A stretch of 64,000 nucleotides of DNA from Veronia pacifica (GTDB lineage: Bacteria > Pseudomonadota > Gammaproteobacteria > Enterobacterales > Vibrionaceae): positions 103,728 to 167,727 of the forward strand of contig NZ_LYBM01000004.1 of NCBI RefSeq assembly GCF_001707825.1. Direction: 5' to 3'. Each line of letters begins with the position of its first letter. Position 1 is the first letter of the stretch. Positions 34,925 to 44,658 of the stretch are shown piece by piece. The notes beneath the pieces are model-generated. The model was not told the DNA's origin, ran no database searches, and worked only from the letters and a program-made list of their open reading frames with translations. Made by a program: the position numbers and the translations under genes.

Positions 34925-35545
34925 ATGCACGACGATAACAAGCAGTTTGGAGTACAGGATATCGTTATGGAAAGTAACGATATTGTGTATAACGGCTATT
35001 TTAAAATGATAAAGTATGCATTCCGTCATCGTTTGTTTGCTGGTGGTTGGAGTGGCGAAGTCGTTCGTGAGCTATTTGAACGTGGTCACGCTGTTGCCTT
35101 GCTCCCTTATGACCCAGTAACTGACCAGGTTGTTCTCGTTGAGCAGGTAAGAATCGGTGCGATTGCAGCGGGCAGGTCGCCATGGCAGCTCGAGATTGTT
35201 GCAGGTGTTATCGACAAAGAGGGAGAGTCTCCAGAGCAGGTTGCTATCCGGGAGACACAGGAAGAGGCGGGTCTCGCTGTGACAAACTTACAGTCGATCA
35301 CGCGTTTTTTACCCAGCCCTGGCGGATGTTCCGAGTGCATTGAAGTGTTTTACGGTGAAGTGAATGCTGATAACGCGACGGGCATCCATGGCGTACCGGA
35401 TGAGAATGAGGATATCCTGGTTCATGTTGTACCAAGGGAGCAGGCTTATCAGTGGATTGCCGATGGAAAAATAGAAAATGCAGCGACAATTATTGCCTTG
35501 CAGTGGCTGCAACTCAACCTTGATAAGCTTCGTATAGGTAAGTAG
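34925..35545 (+). CDS. nudF: ADP-ribose diphosphatase NudF
   Basis: 206 residues from M-H-D-D-N-K-Q-F-G (ATG 34925); an upstream start at 34820 adds 35 unrelated residues. The Nudix box is G-V-I-D-K-E-G-E...R-E-T-Q-E-E-A-G-L (about 94-117), one residue longer between G and the first E than the standard G-x5-E. The C-terminal P-G-G-x-S-E and V-P-D-E-N-E-D-I motifs mark the ADP-ribose pyrophosphatase subfamily. It hydrolyses ADP-ribose to AMP and ribose 5-phosphate. First gene of the nudF-yqiB-cpdA-yqiA-parE-parC series. Confidence 0.94.
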   Translation: MHDDNKQFGVQDIVMESNDIVYNGYFKMIKYAFRHRLFAGGWSGEVVRELFERGHAVALLPYDPVTDQVVLVEQVRIGAIAAGRSPWQLEIVAGVIDKEGESPEQVAIRETQEEAGLAVTNLQSITRFLPSPGGCSECIEVFYGEVNADNATGIHGVPDENEDILVHVVPREQAYQWIADGKIENAATIIALQWLQLNLDKLRIGK

Positions 35546-35682
35546 GATTCAGTCGGCGAGGAAATTCCAGCCGACCTTTTGGCAACAGAGATATAAACAT
35601 CTGCGCTCAGTGCTCTAGCCAATACTGATGCGCGACAATACGCCGTGTGAACGGCTTCTTTGATAATCAGACAGGAATCAGC

Positions 35683-36111
35683 ATGATTGGACGAGGGTAT
35701 CACGTAGATCTCAGTGCCTTGATGCGTGTTTATGAGACTAACTATGCCAAGTTGGTCCGACTTATACCACACAGCGATGATGTGGGAGATTCTTGCGTTT
35801 ATGATATTCAGGGAAGTGAGTTTCAGATTGATATTTTAGAATCGACGCGATACACCACGCTGGTGGATATCTGGCAAAAAAGCAGCGCGCCTGAGTACAT
35901 GCGTCCACGACTATCGGTACGGCTATACCACGATGCACGTGTTGCTGAAGTGTGTACCAGCCAGCAGATTTCACGTATTCAGCCGCGTTATGATTATCCG
36001 AACCCGCGCATGCACCAGAAAAATGAAAAGCATCAGGTAAATGCTTTCCTTTCCGATTGGTTAGCACATTGTCTGCGAAGCGGTATCGCAAAACACGACA
36101 TCATTATTTAG
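35683..36111 (+). CDS. yqiB: DUF1249 protein YqiB
   Basis: 142 residues from the ATG at 35683 (a GTG at 35647 is in frame but not family-like). Conserved DUF1249 blocks: M-R-V-Y-E-T-N-Y-A-K-L, E-S-T-R-Y-T-T-L, R-L-Y-H-D-A-R-V-A-E-V-C, R-Y-D-Y-P-N and H-Q-x-x-E-K-H-Q. Soluble and cytoplasmic with no proven function. It keeps its conserved place between nudF and cpdA. Confidence 0.92.
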   Translation: MIGRGYHVDLSALMRVYETNYAKLVRLIPHSDDVGDSCVYDIQGSEFQIDILESTRYTTLVDIWQKSSAPEYMRPRLSVRLYHDARVAEVCTSQQISRIQPRYDYPNPRMHQKNEKHQVNAFLSDWLAHCLRSGIAKHDIII

Positions 36112-36148
36112 TTAAGTTTTTTTACGTTTTTTTAGGATTTTCAGCATT

Positions 36149-36973
36149 TTGCGGACTTGTGAATCACTTGATGGCCAAGACGGCGTCGTCCGTCTGCTAC
36201 AAATAACCGATACCCATCTGTTCTCTGATATTCACGGGAGTCTTCTGGGCGTCAATACGCTGGATAGCTTTAGAGCGGTGGTGGACAAAATCATTGCTGA
36301 AAACAGGTATTTCGACGCTGTGATTGCCACCGGGGATTTGTCACAGGATCACACTGCTGAATCTTATCGCCTGTTTGTTGAAGGTGTGGCAAAGTTTGAT
36401 GTGCCCTGTTTCTGGCTGCCGGGCAACCACGATCACCAACCAGAAATGATCGATGTGCTTAACCAAAAACCTATGGTAAGAGCTGACCGGGTCATGCTTG
36501 GCGATCACTGGCAAATGATATTGTTAGACAGTCAGGTTGCTGGCGTGCCCTTCGGGGAGCTCTCTGAGTCAGAGCTCGCCAAATTAGTGTCGTTTATTGA
36601 TGAGTATCCAGAGCGCCACACGCTGATTCTGTTGCATCATCACCCTCTACTCGCAGGCAGCGCATGGCTTGACCAACACAAACTCCGTAATCACGACGCT
36701 TTATGGCAGAAACTGGCTCCTAAGAAAAATGTAAGGGCAGTTGTCTGTGGCCATATCCATCAGTCGTTGGACAAAATGCATCAGGACGTAAGAGTGCTCG
36801 CTTCTCCATCAACCTGTATTCAGTTCAAGCCTAATTCTGATGACTTCGCTATCGATAACCTTAATCCCGGTTGGCAATGGCTGGAGTTGCTACCCGATGG
36901 GCAGCTAGTCAGCAAGGTTGAGCGATTGACGGGAATCGACTTTAAGCCCGATATGGGCTCATCGGGGTACTGA
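36149..36973 (+). CDS. cpdA: 3',5'-cyclic-AMP phosphodiesterase CpdA
   Basis: 274 residues from a TTG start (the exact start is uncertain; no ATG upstream fits). Calcineurin-type metallophosphoesterase motifs in order: D-T-H (I-T-D-T-H-L-F, about 20-26), G-D-L-S-Q-D (about 63), G-N-H-D (about 92-95), H-H-H-P (about 163) and G-H-I-H (about 198-201). It hydrolyses cAMP, lowering CRP activity. Two bases separate it from yqiA, so the pair is cotranslated. Confidence 0.93.
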   Translation: MRTCESLDGQDGVVRLLQITDTHLFSDIHGSLLGVNTLDSFRAVVDKIIAENRYFDAVIATGDLSQDHTAESYRLFVEGVAKFDVPCFWLPGNHDHQPEMIDVLNQKPMVRADRVMLGDHWQMILLDSQVAGVPFGELSESELAKLVSFIDEYPERHTLILLHHHPLLAGSAWLDQHKLRNHDALWQKLAPKKNVRAVVCGHIHQSLDKMHQDVRVLASPSTCIQFKPNSDDFAIDNLNPGWQWLELLPDGQLVSKVERLTGIDFKPDMGSSGY

Positions 36974-36974
36974 G

Positions 36975-37553
36975 ATGCCATCTTTGCTGCTGTATATTCA
37001 TGGCTTTAACAGTTCTCCACAATCTCTCAAAGCGCAACAAATATCGGCATGGTGTCAACAGCACCGACCCGATATCCGTATTGAAGTCCCACAGTTGGCC
37101 TGTTACCCCGAGCCAGCTGCCGAGCAGTTATCGTCGTTGATAGAAAGGTACAAATCGACGCATCGTATTGGGCTGGTCGGCAGTTCGTTGGGAGGATATC
37201 TAGCGACTTGGTTACATAACCTTCACGGTTTTTCTGCTGTAGTAGTAAATCCCGCTGCTAAACCGTATGATTTACTCGCTGATTATCTCGGACCGCAGCA
37301 AAATCCCTACACTGGGGAAAATTATTATCTAGAGTCAGTTCATATGGAACAACTCAGAGCTCTGGATTCCCCGGATATAAATCATCCCCCCGCAATATGG
37401 CTGTTACAACAGGAAGGCGATGAAGTACTGGATTACCGGGAAGCAGTCGAAAAATACCAAGATTGTCGCCAGTCAGTTGAGTGTGGCGGTGATCACAGCT
37501 TTGTGGGTTTTGAGCGTTATTGTGCGAACATAGTCCAATTCTTGGGACTATAA
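36975..37553 (+). CDS. yqiA: YqiA-family alpha/beta-hydrolase esterase
   Basis: 192 residues. Nucleophile motif G-S-S-L-G-G-Y (about 73-79) with the catalytic Ser; the Asp is probably in the Q-Q-E-G-D-E-V-L-D segment (about 151) and the His in G-G-D-H-S-F (about 174). It starts L-L-Y-I-H-G-F-N-S, the oxyanion region. Small cytosolic esterase; the natural substrate is unknown. It lies immediately after cpdA and before parE, as in enterics and vibrios. Confidence 0.92.
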   Translation: MPSLLLYIHGFNSSPQSLKAQQISAWCQQHRPDIRIEVPQLACYPEPAAEQLSSLIERYKSTHRIGLVGSSLGGYLATWLHNLHGFSAVVVNPAAKPYDLLADYLGPQQNPYTGENYYLESVHMEQLRALDSPDINHPPAIWLLQQEGDEVLDYREAVEKYQDCRQSVECGGDHSFVGFERYCANIVQFLGL

Positions 37554-37647
37554 ACCTCACTCACAGAATGTCTTCGCTAACTGTGTCATAACATATTAAT
37601 GACACAGAAGCGCATTAGATCGATAAATACTAGTAAGCCAATCATTT

Positions 37648-39540
37648 ATGACAGAGCAAGTTTATAACGCAGGTGCCATTGAGGTTCTTAATGGTCTTGA
37701 GCCTGTAAGACGACGCCCCGGCATGTACACAGACACTGCCCGTCCCAATCACTTGGGGCAGGAAGTCATCGATAACAGTGTCGATGAGGCACTGGCAGGC
37801 CACGCCCGCAAAGTGGAGGTTATCCTTCACACTGACCAGTCGCTGGAAGTGATTGATGACGGGCGGGGAATGCCCGTGGATATTCACCCGGAAGAGGGAG
37901 TTTCGGGCGTTGAGCTGATCCTGTGTAAGCTTCACGCCGGTGGTAAGTTCTCGAACAAAAACTACCAATTCAGTGGTGGTTTGCACGGTGTGGGTATTTC
38001 GGTCGTTAACGCCCTGTCAAAGCGCGTTGAGGTATCCGTTAAACGCGATGGTCAGGTTTACGAAATTGCATTCGAACATGGCGATAAGGTGCAGGACCTG
38101 ACAGTTGTCGGGACATGTGGCCGTCGTGCAAAAGGCACCCGTGTTCACTTCTGGCCTGATGGCAGCTACTTTGATACACCAAAATTCTCTGTGTCTCGCC
38201 TGAAAAACAACCTGAAGGCGAAAGCGGTGCTTTGCCCCGGTCTTGAGATTGTCTTCACTGATAAAAATACCGACGAGACACTGACATGGTGTTATCAGGA
38301 TGGCCTGAAAGATTATCTCGCTGAAGGTGTTAAGGGCTATGAGCTTCTACCTGCGGAGCCGTTTATCGGTGAGTTTACCGCGCCGCATGAAGCAGCGGAC
38401 TGGGCGGTTATCTGGTTACCGGAAGGTGGCGAGTTGATCGCGGAAAGCTACGTTAACCTTATTCCGACATCTCAAGGCGGCACACACGTTAATGGTCTTC
38501 GTCAGGGACTGTTGGACGCGATGCGTGAGTTTTGTGAATTTCGCAACCTGCTGCCGCGCGGCGTAAAACTGACCGCAGATGATATCTGGGAGCGCTGTGC
38601 TTACGTGCTGTCGGTAAAAATGCAGGATCCTCAATTTGCCGGTCAGACCAAAGAGCGTCTGTCATCTCGTCAGTGTGCGGCCTTCGTCTCTGGTGTTGTA
38701 AAAGATTCCTTCAGTCTGTGGCTTAACGAAAGACCACAGCTTGCAGAACAACTTGCTGAAGTCTGCATTGCTAATGCCCATCGCAGAATGCGGGCGGCAA
38801 AAAAAGTTGTCCGTAAGAAAGTTGCCTCAGGTCCAGCACTGCCGGGCAAACTCACCGACTGCTCGATGCAGGACTTGTCCCGCACTGAATTGTTTCTAGT
38901 GGAAGGGGACTCGGCAGGTGGCTCGGCCAAACAGGCTCGGGACCGGGAATTTCAGGCGATCATGCCGCTCAGAGGTAAGATCCTTAATACATGGGAAGTC
39001 TCTGCGGATCAGGTACTGGCCTCTCAGGAAGTACATGATATCTCCGTGGCATTGGGAATTGATCCCGATAGTGAAGATCTCTCCGGTCTGCGCTATGGCA
39101 AGATCTGTATCCTCGCCGATGCGGATTCTGATGGTTTGCATATTGCTACCCTGCTTTGCGCACTGTTTACCCGTCACTTCCGCGCGCTGGTTAAATCGGG
39201 GCATGTTTATGTCGCGATGCCGCCGCTTTATCGCATCGACTGCGGTAAAGAAGTGTATTACGCACTCGATGACGAAGAGAAAGAGGGCGTACTGGAAAGA
39301 CTAAGTAAGAAGCGTGCCAAAATTGACGTCCAACGCTTCAAAGGTCTGGGTGAGATGAATCCGCTGCAATTACGCGAGACCACCATGGATCCGAATACCC
39401 GCCGTCTGGTTCAGCTGACTATTGATGACAGCGAAGAGACCGATCGAATGATGGATATGCTGCTCGGCAAAAAGCGGGCGGAAGATCGTCGTGGCTGGTT
39501 GCAGGACAAAGGCGACATGGCCGACCTGACCGAGATTTAA
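37648..39540 (+). CDS. parE: DNA topoisomerase IV subunit B
   Basis: 630 residues. GHKL ATPase domain with I-D-N-S-V-D-E (about 34-40), D-D-G-R-G-M-P and G-G-L-H-G-V-G; transducer domain; then the toprim region with E-G-D-S-A-G-G (about 417-423), the quinolone-region P-L-R-G-K-I-L-N and D-A-D-S-D-G. With ParC it decatenates daughter chromosomes. parC follows 26 bases later. Confidence 0.97.
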   Translation: MTEQVYNAGAIEVLNGLEPVRRRPGMYTDTARPNHLGQEVIDNSVDEALAGHARKVEVILHTDQSLEVIDDGRGMPVDIHPEEGVSGVELILCKLHAGGKFSNKNYQFSGGLHGVGISVVNALSKRVEVSVKRDGQVYEIAFEHGDKVQDLTVVGTCGRRAKGTRVHFWPDGSYFDTPKFSVSRLKNNLKAKAVLCPGLEIVFTDKNTDETLTWCYQDGLKDYLAEGVKGYELLPAEPFIGEFTAPHEAADWAVIWLPEGGELIAESYVNLIPTSQGGTHVNGLRQGLLDAMREFCEFRNLLPRGVKLTADDIWERCAYVLSVKMQDPQFAGQTKERLSSRQCAAFVSGVVKDSFSLWLNERPQLAEQLAEVCIANAHRRMRAAKKVVRKKVASGPALPGKLTDCSMQDLSRTELFLVEGDSAGGSAKQARDREFQAIMPLRGKILNTWEVSADQVLASQEVHDISVALGIDPDSEDLSGLRYGKICILADADSDGLHIATLLCALFTRHFRALVKSGHVYVAMPPLYRIDCGKEVYYALDDEEKEGVLERLSKKRAKIDVQRFKGLGEMNPLQLRETTMDPNTRRLVQLTIDDSEETDRMMDMLLGKKRAEDRRGWLQDKGDMADLTEI

Positions 39541-39566
39541 CTGAATTTGACTGACGGACGTTATCA

Positions 39567-41834
39567 ATGAGTGATGTAACCTACGACGGTGTTGAACAGC
39601 TGCCTCTGCGCAAGTTTACTGAGGATGCTTACCTCAACTATTCAATGTACGTCATTATGGATCGTGCGCTGCCCTTTATCGGCGACGGTCTGAAACCCGT
39701 TCAGCGACGCATTATTTATGCGATGTCTGAGCTGGGCTTGTCGGCAACGGCAAAATATAAAAAATCTGCCCGTACCGTGGGCGATGTGCTGGGTAAGTAT
39801 CACCCGCACGGTGATTCAGCCTGTTACGAGGCCATGGTACTCATGGCTCAGCCTTTCTCTTATCGCTATCCGTTGGTGGACGGCCAGGGGAACTGGGGTG
39901 CACCGGATGATCCGAAATCATTCGCTGCGATGCGTTATACCGAATCACGCTTGTCCCGTTTCTCCGAAGTCTTGCTGAGTGAGCTGGGGCAGGGAACGGC
40001 TGACTGGTCGCCAAACTTCGACGGCACGCTAAAAGAGCCTAAGTCTCTGCCTGCGCGTCTTCCACACATCCTGTTAAACGGTGTGACAGGTATTGCGGTA
40101 GGTATGGCGACAGATATTCCGCCTCACAATGCGCGCGAAGTAGCGAATGCTGCGGTCGCGATGATCGACAAGCCGTCGATGGATTTGGATGAGGTGATGG
40201 AGCACGTTAAGGGGCCTGATTATCCAACGGAAGCTGAGGTTATCACCCCGCTGACAGATCTGAAAAAGCTCTATCGTTCAGGCAAAGGCTCGATCAAGAT
40301 GCGAGCAGTCTGGCACAAAGATAATGGCGACATTGTTATCACTGCCTTACCTCATCAGGTGTCTGGTGCCAAGTTGCTTGAGCAGATTGCTAACCAGATG
40401 CGCGCGAAAAAACTGCCGATGGTGGATGACCTGCGCGATGAGTCAGATCATGAAAACCCAACCCGTATTGTGATTGTTCCTCGCTCAAACCGTGTTGACA
40501 GCGAACAGTTGATGAATCATCTGTTTGCTTCGACAGACCTTGAGAAGAGCTACCGCGTTAACCTGAATATGATTGGTCTTGACGGGCGACCTCAGGTGAA
40601 AGGACTGACGACTGTCCTGTCTGAATGGTTGACGTATCGTCGAACGACAGTCAGACGCCGTCTGCAATACCGTCTCGATAAAGTATTGGCAAGGCTGCAC
40701 ATTCTTGAAGGCTTACTGGTCGCCTATCTCAACATTGATGAAGTGATTGAGATCATCCGGACAGAGGATGAGCCAAAAGCTGAGCTGATACGCCGCTTTG
40801 AACTCAGCGAAAAACAGGCTGATGCAATACTCGAAATCAAACTCCGCCAGTTAGCCAAACTGGAAGAGATTAAGATTCGTGGCGAACAGGAAGAGCTGAG
40901 CAAAGAGCGCGACAAGCTTGAAAAACTGCTGGGTTCTGAGCGCCGCATGAATACGTTGCTGAAAAAAGAAATTCTTGCTGATGCTGAGAAATACGGTGAT
41001 GACAGACGATCACCACTGGTTGAGCGCGCAGAGGCCAAAGCCTTAACTGAGCGCGATCTGGTTCCGAGTGAGCCAATTACCGTTGTGCTGTCTGAAAAAG
41101 GTTGGATTCGCCACGCCAAAGGTCATGAGGTGGATGCCACCGGGCTGAATTACAAGTCCGGCGACAGCTATCTTGCTTATGCCAGAGGCAAGAGCAATCA
41201 GCCCGCGGTGTTCATTGGTACTGACGGCCGCAGCTATGCACTTGAATCCCATACTTTGCCTTCGGCAAGGAGTCAGGGAGAACCGATCACCGGAAGACTG
41301 AACATCTCTGCCGGCACTACAATCCGTTATGTACTCATGGGTGACAATCCTGAATTGATGCTGATGGGGTCTGATGCCGGATATGGATTTGTCTGTAAGC
41401 ATGAAGACCTGTTGTCGAAAAACCGCAGCGGTAAAGCCATGCTGAATTTACCTGCACAAGCGGAGGTGATGCCTCCTGCCCGGGTAACAGACATTGAAAC
41501 TGATGACATTATGGCTATTACTAATGAAGGCCGGATGCTGGTGTTCCCACTCAAAGAGCTGCCACAGTTGGCCAAAGGAAAGGGCAATAAAATCATCAAC
41601 ATCCCTGCCGCACGGGCAAAGGCGAGAGAAGAGTTGTTGTCTCAGTTGTATGTGGTCCCACAAGGGGCGACAGTCACCTTGTTCGCAGGTAAGCGTAAAT
41701 TGTCACTGAAACCCGCGGATTTGGATAATTTCCGTGGCGAGAGAGGGCGGCGGGGCAGTATGTTACCCCGTGGACTTCAGCGGGTTACTGACGTTGAAAT
41801 AGCGGCACCGCCCGTACCAGATGCCGATAGTTAA
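39567..41834 (+). CDS. parC: DNA topoisomerase IV subunit A
   Basis: 755 residues. The breakage-reunion domain holds the catalytic tyrosine in A-A-M-R-Y-T-E-S (about 119-123). The quinolone-resistance region reads [10 protein letters not shown], so Ser and Glu at the classical positions (E. coli 80 and 84) are the sensitive-type residues. C-terminal beta-pinwheel blades follow from about 495. It forms a heterotetramer with ParE and cuts and rejoins DNA. Confidence 0.97.
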   Translation: MSDVTYDGVEQLPLRKFTEDAYLNYSMYVIMDRALPFIGDGLKPVQRRIIYAMSELGLSATAKYKKSARTVGDVLGKYHPHGDSACYEAMVLMAQPFSYRYPLVDGQGNWGAPDDPKSFAAMRYTESRLSRFSEVLLSELGQGTADWSPNFDGTLKEPKSLPARLPHILLNGVTGIAVGMATDIPPHNAREVANAAVAMIDKPSMDLDEVMEHVKGPDYPTEAEVITPLTDLKKLYRSGKGSIKMRAVWHKDNGDIVITALPHQVSGAKLLEQIANQMRAKKLPMVDDLRDESDHENPTRIVIVPRSNRVDSEQLMNHLFASTDLEKSYRVNLNMIGLDGRPQVKGLTTVLSEWLTYRRTTVRRRLQYRLDKVLARLHILEGLLVAYLNIDEVIEIIRTEDEPKAELIRRFELSEKQADAILEIKLRQLAKLEEIKIRGEQEELSKERDKLEKLLGSERRMNTLLKKEILADAEKYGDDRRSPLVERAEAKALTERDLVPSEPITVVLSEKGWIRHAKGHEVDATGLNYKSGDSYLAYARGKSNQPAVFIGTDGRSYALESHTLPSARSQGEPITGRLNISAGTTIRYVLMGDNPELMLMGSDAGYGFVCKHEDLLSKNRSGKAMLNLPAQAEVMPPARVTDIETDDIMAITNEGRMLVFPLKELPQLAKGKGNKIINIPAARAKAREELLSQLYVVPQGATVTLFAGKRKLSLKPADLDNFRGERGRRGSMLPRGLQRVTDVEIAAPPVPDADS

Positions 41835-41849
41835 CGCCAAGCGCGCTAA

Positions 41850-41877
41850 AAAATACCCTCCTTTTGGAGGGTATTTT
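41850..41877 (+). terminator. Rho-independent terminator after parC
   Basis: Stem AAAATACCCTCC / GGAGGGTATTTT with a TTTT loop. Confidence 0.9.
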
Positions 41878-42037
41878 GTTATTTGCCTATCGATTGTTGA
41901 TGTCAGCGCATGTTGATATGCGTTTAATCTGAGCCGTTGGATAGATATTGCAATAAAAAATGTATTTTGGGTTCGATTACGTATATCATCTTTCTGCTTA
42001 TTTTTAGCGCACACTTGTTCGCTTAAAGGAGAGATGA

Positions 42038-42784
42038 ATGTTTTTTATACTACGACTGTTGGCCATTATTCTTTTTATTCTGGTCATATTTGTCTTCGGT
42101 TGTGGTTACTGCTTACTCAGCCCTCGTAATCCCAGAAACCTTTTTGTGATCGGCCATAAATTTGGTGCGCTCTATCGTCTCTTCGGGATTCGGCTACAGA
42201 TAAGAAAGTCAGAAAAAATCGATGGAACCGGTCCTTGCGTCTACATCGCTAATCACCAGAACAACTGGGATTTGGTCACTGTTTCTAACGCACTTCAACG
42301 CGGCGCTGTGACGGTTGGCAAAAAGAGTCTGGTCTATGTGCCGTTCTTTGGACCACTATACTGGCTGACGGGTAATATTCTTATCGACCGTAAGAACAAA
42401 ACCAAAGCGGTAGGCACAATAGGGCAGATCGTTGAAAAAATTAAAGAATGTGATCTTTCTATCTGGTTATTTCCAGAAGGCACCCGCTCACGGGGCCGTG
42501 GTTTACTACCCTTTAAAAAAGGCGCTTTTCATGCAGCGATCGCTGCGGGCGTGCCCATCGTACCAATTGTATGTAGCTCCACCAACAAGCTCAGTGTGAA
42601 CAGGGGCAACAATGGTCATGTACTTGTAGAGTTGTTGGACCCCATCTCAGTCGAAGGCTATAACAAGGACAATGTCAACGAGCTGGTTGACCGCTGTTAT
42701 AACCTGATGAAAGACAGGCTTGCTGAGCTGGATAAAGAAGTTGTGACTCTCAATGAAGGCGTTGGGGTGTTCGAAAAGCAGTAA
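42038..42784 (+). CDS. plsC: 1-acyl-sn-glycerol-3-phosphate acyltransferase
   Basis: 248 residues. One N-terminal membrane segment (1-25), then acyltransferase motifs N-H-Q-N-N-W-D (H-x4-D, about 73-78), F-P-E-G-T-R-S (about 149-155) and V-P-I-V-P-I-V. It converts lysophosphatidate to phosphatidate, the step after PlsY. Downstream of parC as in vibrios and enterics. AAAGGAGAG before the ATG is a strong ribosome site. Confidence 0.94.
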   Translation: MFFILRLLAIILFILVIFVFGCGYCLLSPRNPRNLFVIGHKFGALYRLFGIRLQIRKSEKIDGTGPCVYIANHQNNWDLVTVSNALQRGAVTVGKKSLVYVPFFGPLYWLTGNILIDRKNKTKAVGTIGQIVEKIKECDLSIWLFPEGTRSRGRGLLPFKKGAFHAAIAAGVPIVPIVCSSTNKLSVNRGNNGHVLVELLDPISVEGYNKDNVNELVDRCYNLMKDRLAELDKEVVTLNEGVGVFEKQ

Positions 42785-42804
42785 TTCTTTACTCTTTTTC
42801 ACTG

Positions 42805-42834
42805 AAAGGATGCTGTGAAAAGCATCCTTTTTTT
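42805..42834 (+). terminator. Rho-independent terminator after plsC
   Basis: Stem AAAGGATGCT / AGCATCCTTT with seven Ts. It shows that the correct idi start lies after it. Confidence 0.88.
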
Positions 42835-42868
42835 GTGTTTATGCCGTATCGATTTAGGTGCCAGACAG

Positions 42869-43432
42869 ATGTTGGAATTGAAAAATCAGGTCGTACTTGT
42901 GACTGAAAACGGTGAGCCAACCGGGCTTGCCGAAAAAATGGAAGCTCATCGCGAAGGTTGGCTTCACCTCGCTTTTTCGATCATGGTTTTTCGCAATACC
43001 CCATCGGGCAGGGAGTACCTGCTTCAGCGTCGTGCCATGGACAAATATCACAGCGGTGGACTCTGGACCAACACCTGTTGTTCGCACCCGATGCAGAACG
43101 AATCATTCCAGACGGCCGCAGTAAGACGAATGATGGAAGAGCTGGGCGTGGCTGAGGAGCTGTCATACCGAATGGGAGATCGTTTTTGTTACCGAGCCGA
43201 GTTAGACAATAACTTAGTTGAACACGAGCTGGATCAGATCCTGATTGGTGAGTCTGCTGAGCTGGATGTCAGGCTCATACCGGAAGAAATTATGGATTAC
43301 GGCTGGTGGCCTGAGTCGCGTATTGAACAATTGCTGGCTAACGCCCCTGAGACATTTACAGCCTGGTTCCCTGAAGTGTTCCTGCGTGTTAAACGCCAGC
43401 TCACTCGTGAGATGCTTGAGCAGGTAAGTTAA
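42869..43432 (+). CDS. idi: Isopentenyl-diphosphate delta-isomerase, type I
   Basis: 187 residues from M-L-E-L-K-N-Q-V; an upstream ATG (42815) lies inside the plsC terminator stem, so it is rejected, and AGGTG stands eight bases before the chosen one. The Nudix-fold IPP isomerase signatures are W-T-N-T-C-C-S-H-P (catalytic Cys, about 63-71), R-R-M-M-E-E-L-G (about 84-91), H-E-L-D and the late W-W-P-E-S. It interconverts IPP and DMAPP for isoprenoid synthesis, supplementing the DXP pathway. Between plsC and ridA. Confidence 0.92.
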   Translation: MLELKNQVVLVTENGEPTGLAEKMEAHREGWLHLAFSIMVFRNTPSGREYLLQRRAMDKYHSGGLWTNTCCSHPMQNESFQTAAVRRMMEELGVAEELSYRMGDRFCYRAELDNNLVEHELDQILIGESAELDVRLIPEEIMDYGWWPESRIEQLLANAPETFTAWFPEVFLRVKRQLTREMLEQVS

Positions 43433-43460
43433 AACTCGTCCAATGGAATGCTTCACGATG

Positions 43461-43487
43461 AAAAAAAGCGGCATTGCCGCTTTTTTT
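43461..43487. terminator. Bidirectional terminator between idi and ridA
   Basis: Stem AAAAAAAGCGGCA / TGCCGCTTTTTTT between convergent genes. Confidence 0.9.
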
Positions 43488-43508
43488 ATTTTCGATCAGC
43501 AATGTTGA

Positions 43509-43898
43509 TTACTTACGAACTGCGATAGCTTCAATCTCAATACCCACATCTTTTGGCAGGCGGGCTACTTCAACGCATGAGCGTGCTGGGTAGTGCGCTA
43601 CCTGGTGCTCGTCAAAGAATGTGCCGTACACTTCGTTGACGGTGCCGAAGTCGTTAAGGTCTTTGACAAATACTGTCATTTTCACAATGTCTTGTACTTT
43701 GAGGCCGGAAGCCTCAACTACCGCTTTAACGTTCTCCAGAGACTGACGGGCTTGTTCTGCGATGTCTGAAGAGACCTCACCGGTAGCAGGATTAACAGGG
43801 ATTTGACCAGAGGTCATCACCATACCACCGAGATCAACGCCCTGAATATATGGGCCAATTGCTGCAGGCGCGTTATCAGTGTGCAGGACTTTAGTCAT
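43509..43898 (-). CDS. ridA: Reactive intermediate/imine deaminase RidA
   Basis: 129 residues, whole-length YjgF/RidA fold. Y-I-Q-G-V-D, S-G-Q-I-P-V-N-P-A-T-G, the arginine in P-A-R-S-C-V-E-V-A-R-L-P and the final E-I-E-A-I-A are the family marks; the arginine binds the substrate carboxylate. It hydrolyses 2-aminoacrylate and related imines, protecting PLP enzymes. Follows pyrBI on the same strand, as in enterics, with a palindrome between. Confidence 0.96.
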   Translation of the reverse strand: MTKVLHTDNAPAAIGPYIQGVDLGGMVMTSGQIPVNPATGEVSSDIAEQARQSLENVKAVVEASGLKVQDIVKMTVFVKDLNDFGTVNEVYGTFFDEHQVAHYPARSCVEVARLPKDVGIEIEAIAVRK

Positions 43899-43990
43899 TT
43901 CGAATTCCTTCTGAAGTAGTGTGTTCTCTAAATGGATAAACAGGGGTAAGTCTGCATCGGCAGGACCAAGAGGTAAAGACTTTCAACTGA

Positions 43991-44015
43991 TTAATGCCGC
44001 TGATTGCGGCATTAA
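43991..44015 (-). terminator. Palindrome after pyrI, probable terminator
   Basis: 10-bp arms TTAATGCCGC / GCGGCATTAA with a five-base loop, about 160 bases after the pyrI stop; weak T-run. Confidence 0.55.
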
Positions 44016-44176
44016 CAGAAACAGACTGGAAGGTGAGTAGCTGATGAGCACCGAAAGAGAGAGACAGTCCTTACTCATCGCTTTGGTGGGATCCTTCTGG
44101 ATTGCCCCTCATCATCGTTTTCTTCTTCATTTGAGCCTGAGTACCTGATGCAAAAGTCAGGCGATGAAACAAGCGA

Positions 44177-44644
44177 TTAATGGCTATCAGCGACGATTTC
44201 CCGAGAGAACACTTTCTCGCAGTACTTACACTTAAGCTGAATATCATCGACTTTGGTGATCACTCTGAAGCTGCTTTCCACTGCCTTTTCGTCATGAGTA
44301 ATACAATTGGTATTCGGGCAATGAAACGCTGCGTTAATCGTATCCGGTAAACTAAGCGGCAATTTGGCAACTACCTCATAGCTTTCAATCTTATTCACTG
44401 TGGCCTGCGGCGCGAACAGTGCCAACTGATTGGCCTGTTCCTCACTGATAAACACATTTTCAATCTTAATTAAATCTTTGGCGCCCAGTGCCGATGACGG
44501 TAAATTCAAACCGATTGTCACTCTTTCATTAGAGTCATTCATTTTGAACAGACTGAGGACTTTAAAGCCGATATGCGCGGGAATATGGTCAATCACAGTA
44601 CCGTTTTTGATTGCTTCTACCTGCAGTTTATTTTCTTTAGCCAT
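44177..44644 (-). CDS. pyrI: Aspartate carbamoyltransferase regulatory chain
   Basis: 155 residues from [12 protein letters not shown]; five extra upstream codons overlap pyrB and are not family-like. Nucleotide-binding domain ([16 protein letters not shown]) and the C-terminal zinc domain with C-P-N-T-N-C (about 110-115) and C-K-Y-C (about 138-141). It binds CTP and ATP and transmits allostery to PyrB. It starts 14 bases after the pyrB stop. Confidence 0.96.
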   Translation of the reverse strand: MAKENKLQVEAIKNGTVIDHIPAHIGFKVLSLFKMNDSNERVTIGLNLPSSALGAKDLIKIENVFISEEQANQLALFAPQATVNKIESYEVVAKLPLSLPDTINAAFHCPNTNCITHDEKAVESSFRVITKVDDIQLKCKYCEKVFSREIVADSH

Positions 44645-44658
44645 GATGCTTTCCCGCA

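Noticed and set aside
42815..42868. N-terminal extension of idi
   Set aside because: Lies inside the plsC terminator hairpin and is unlike the family.
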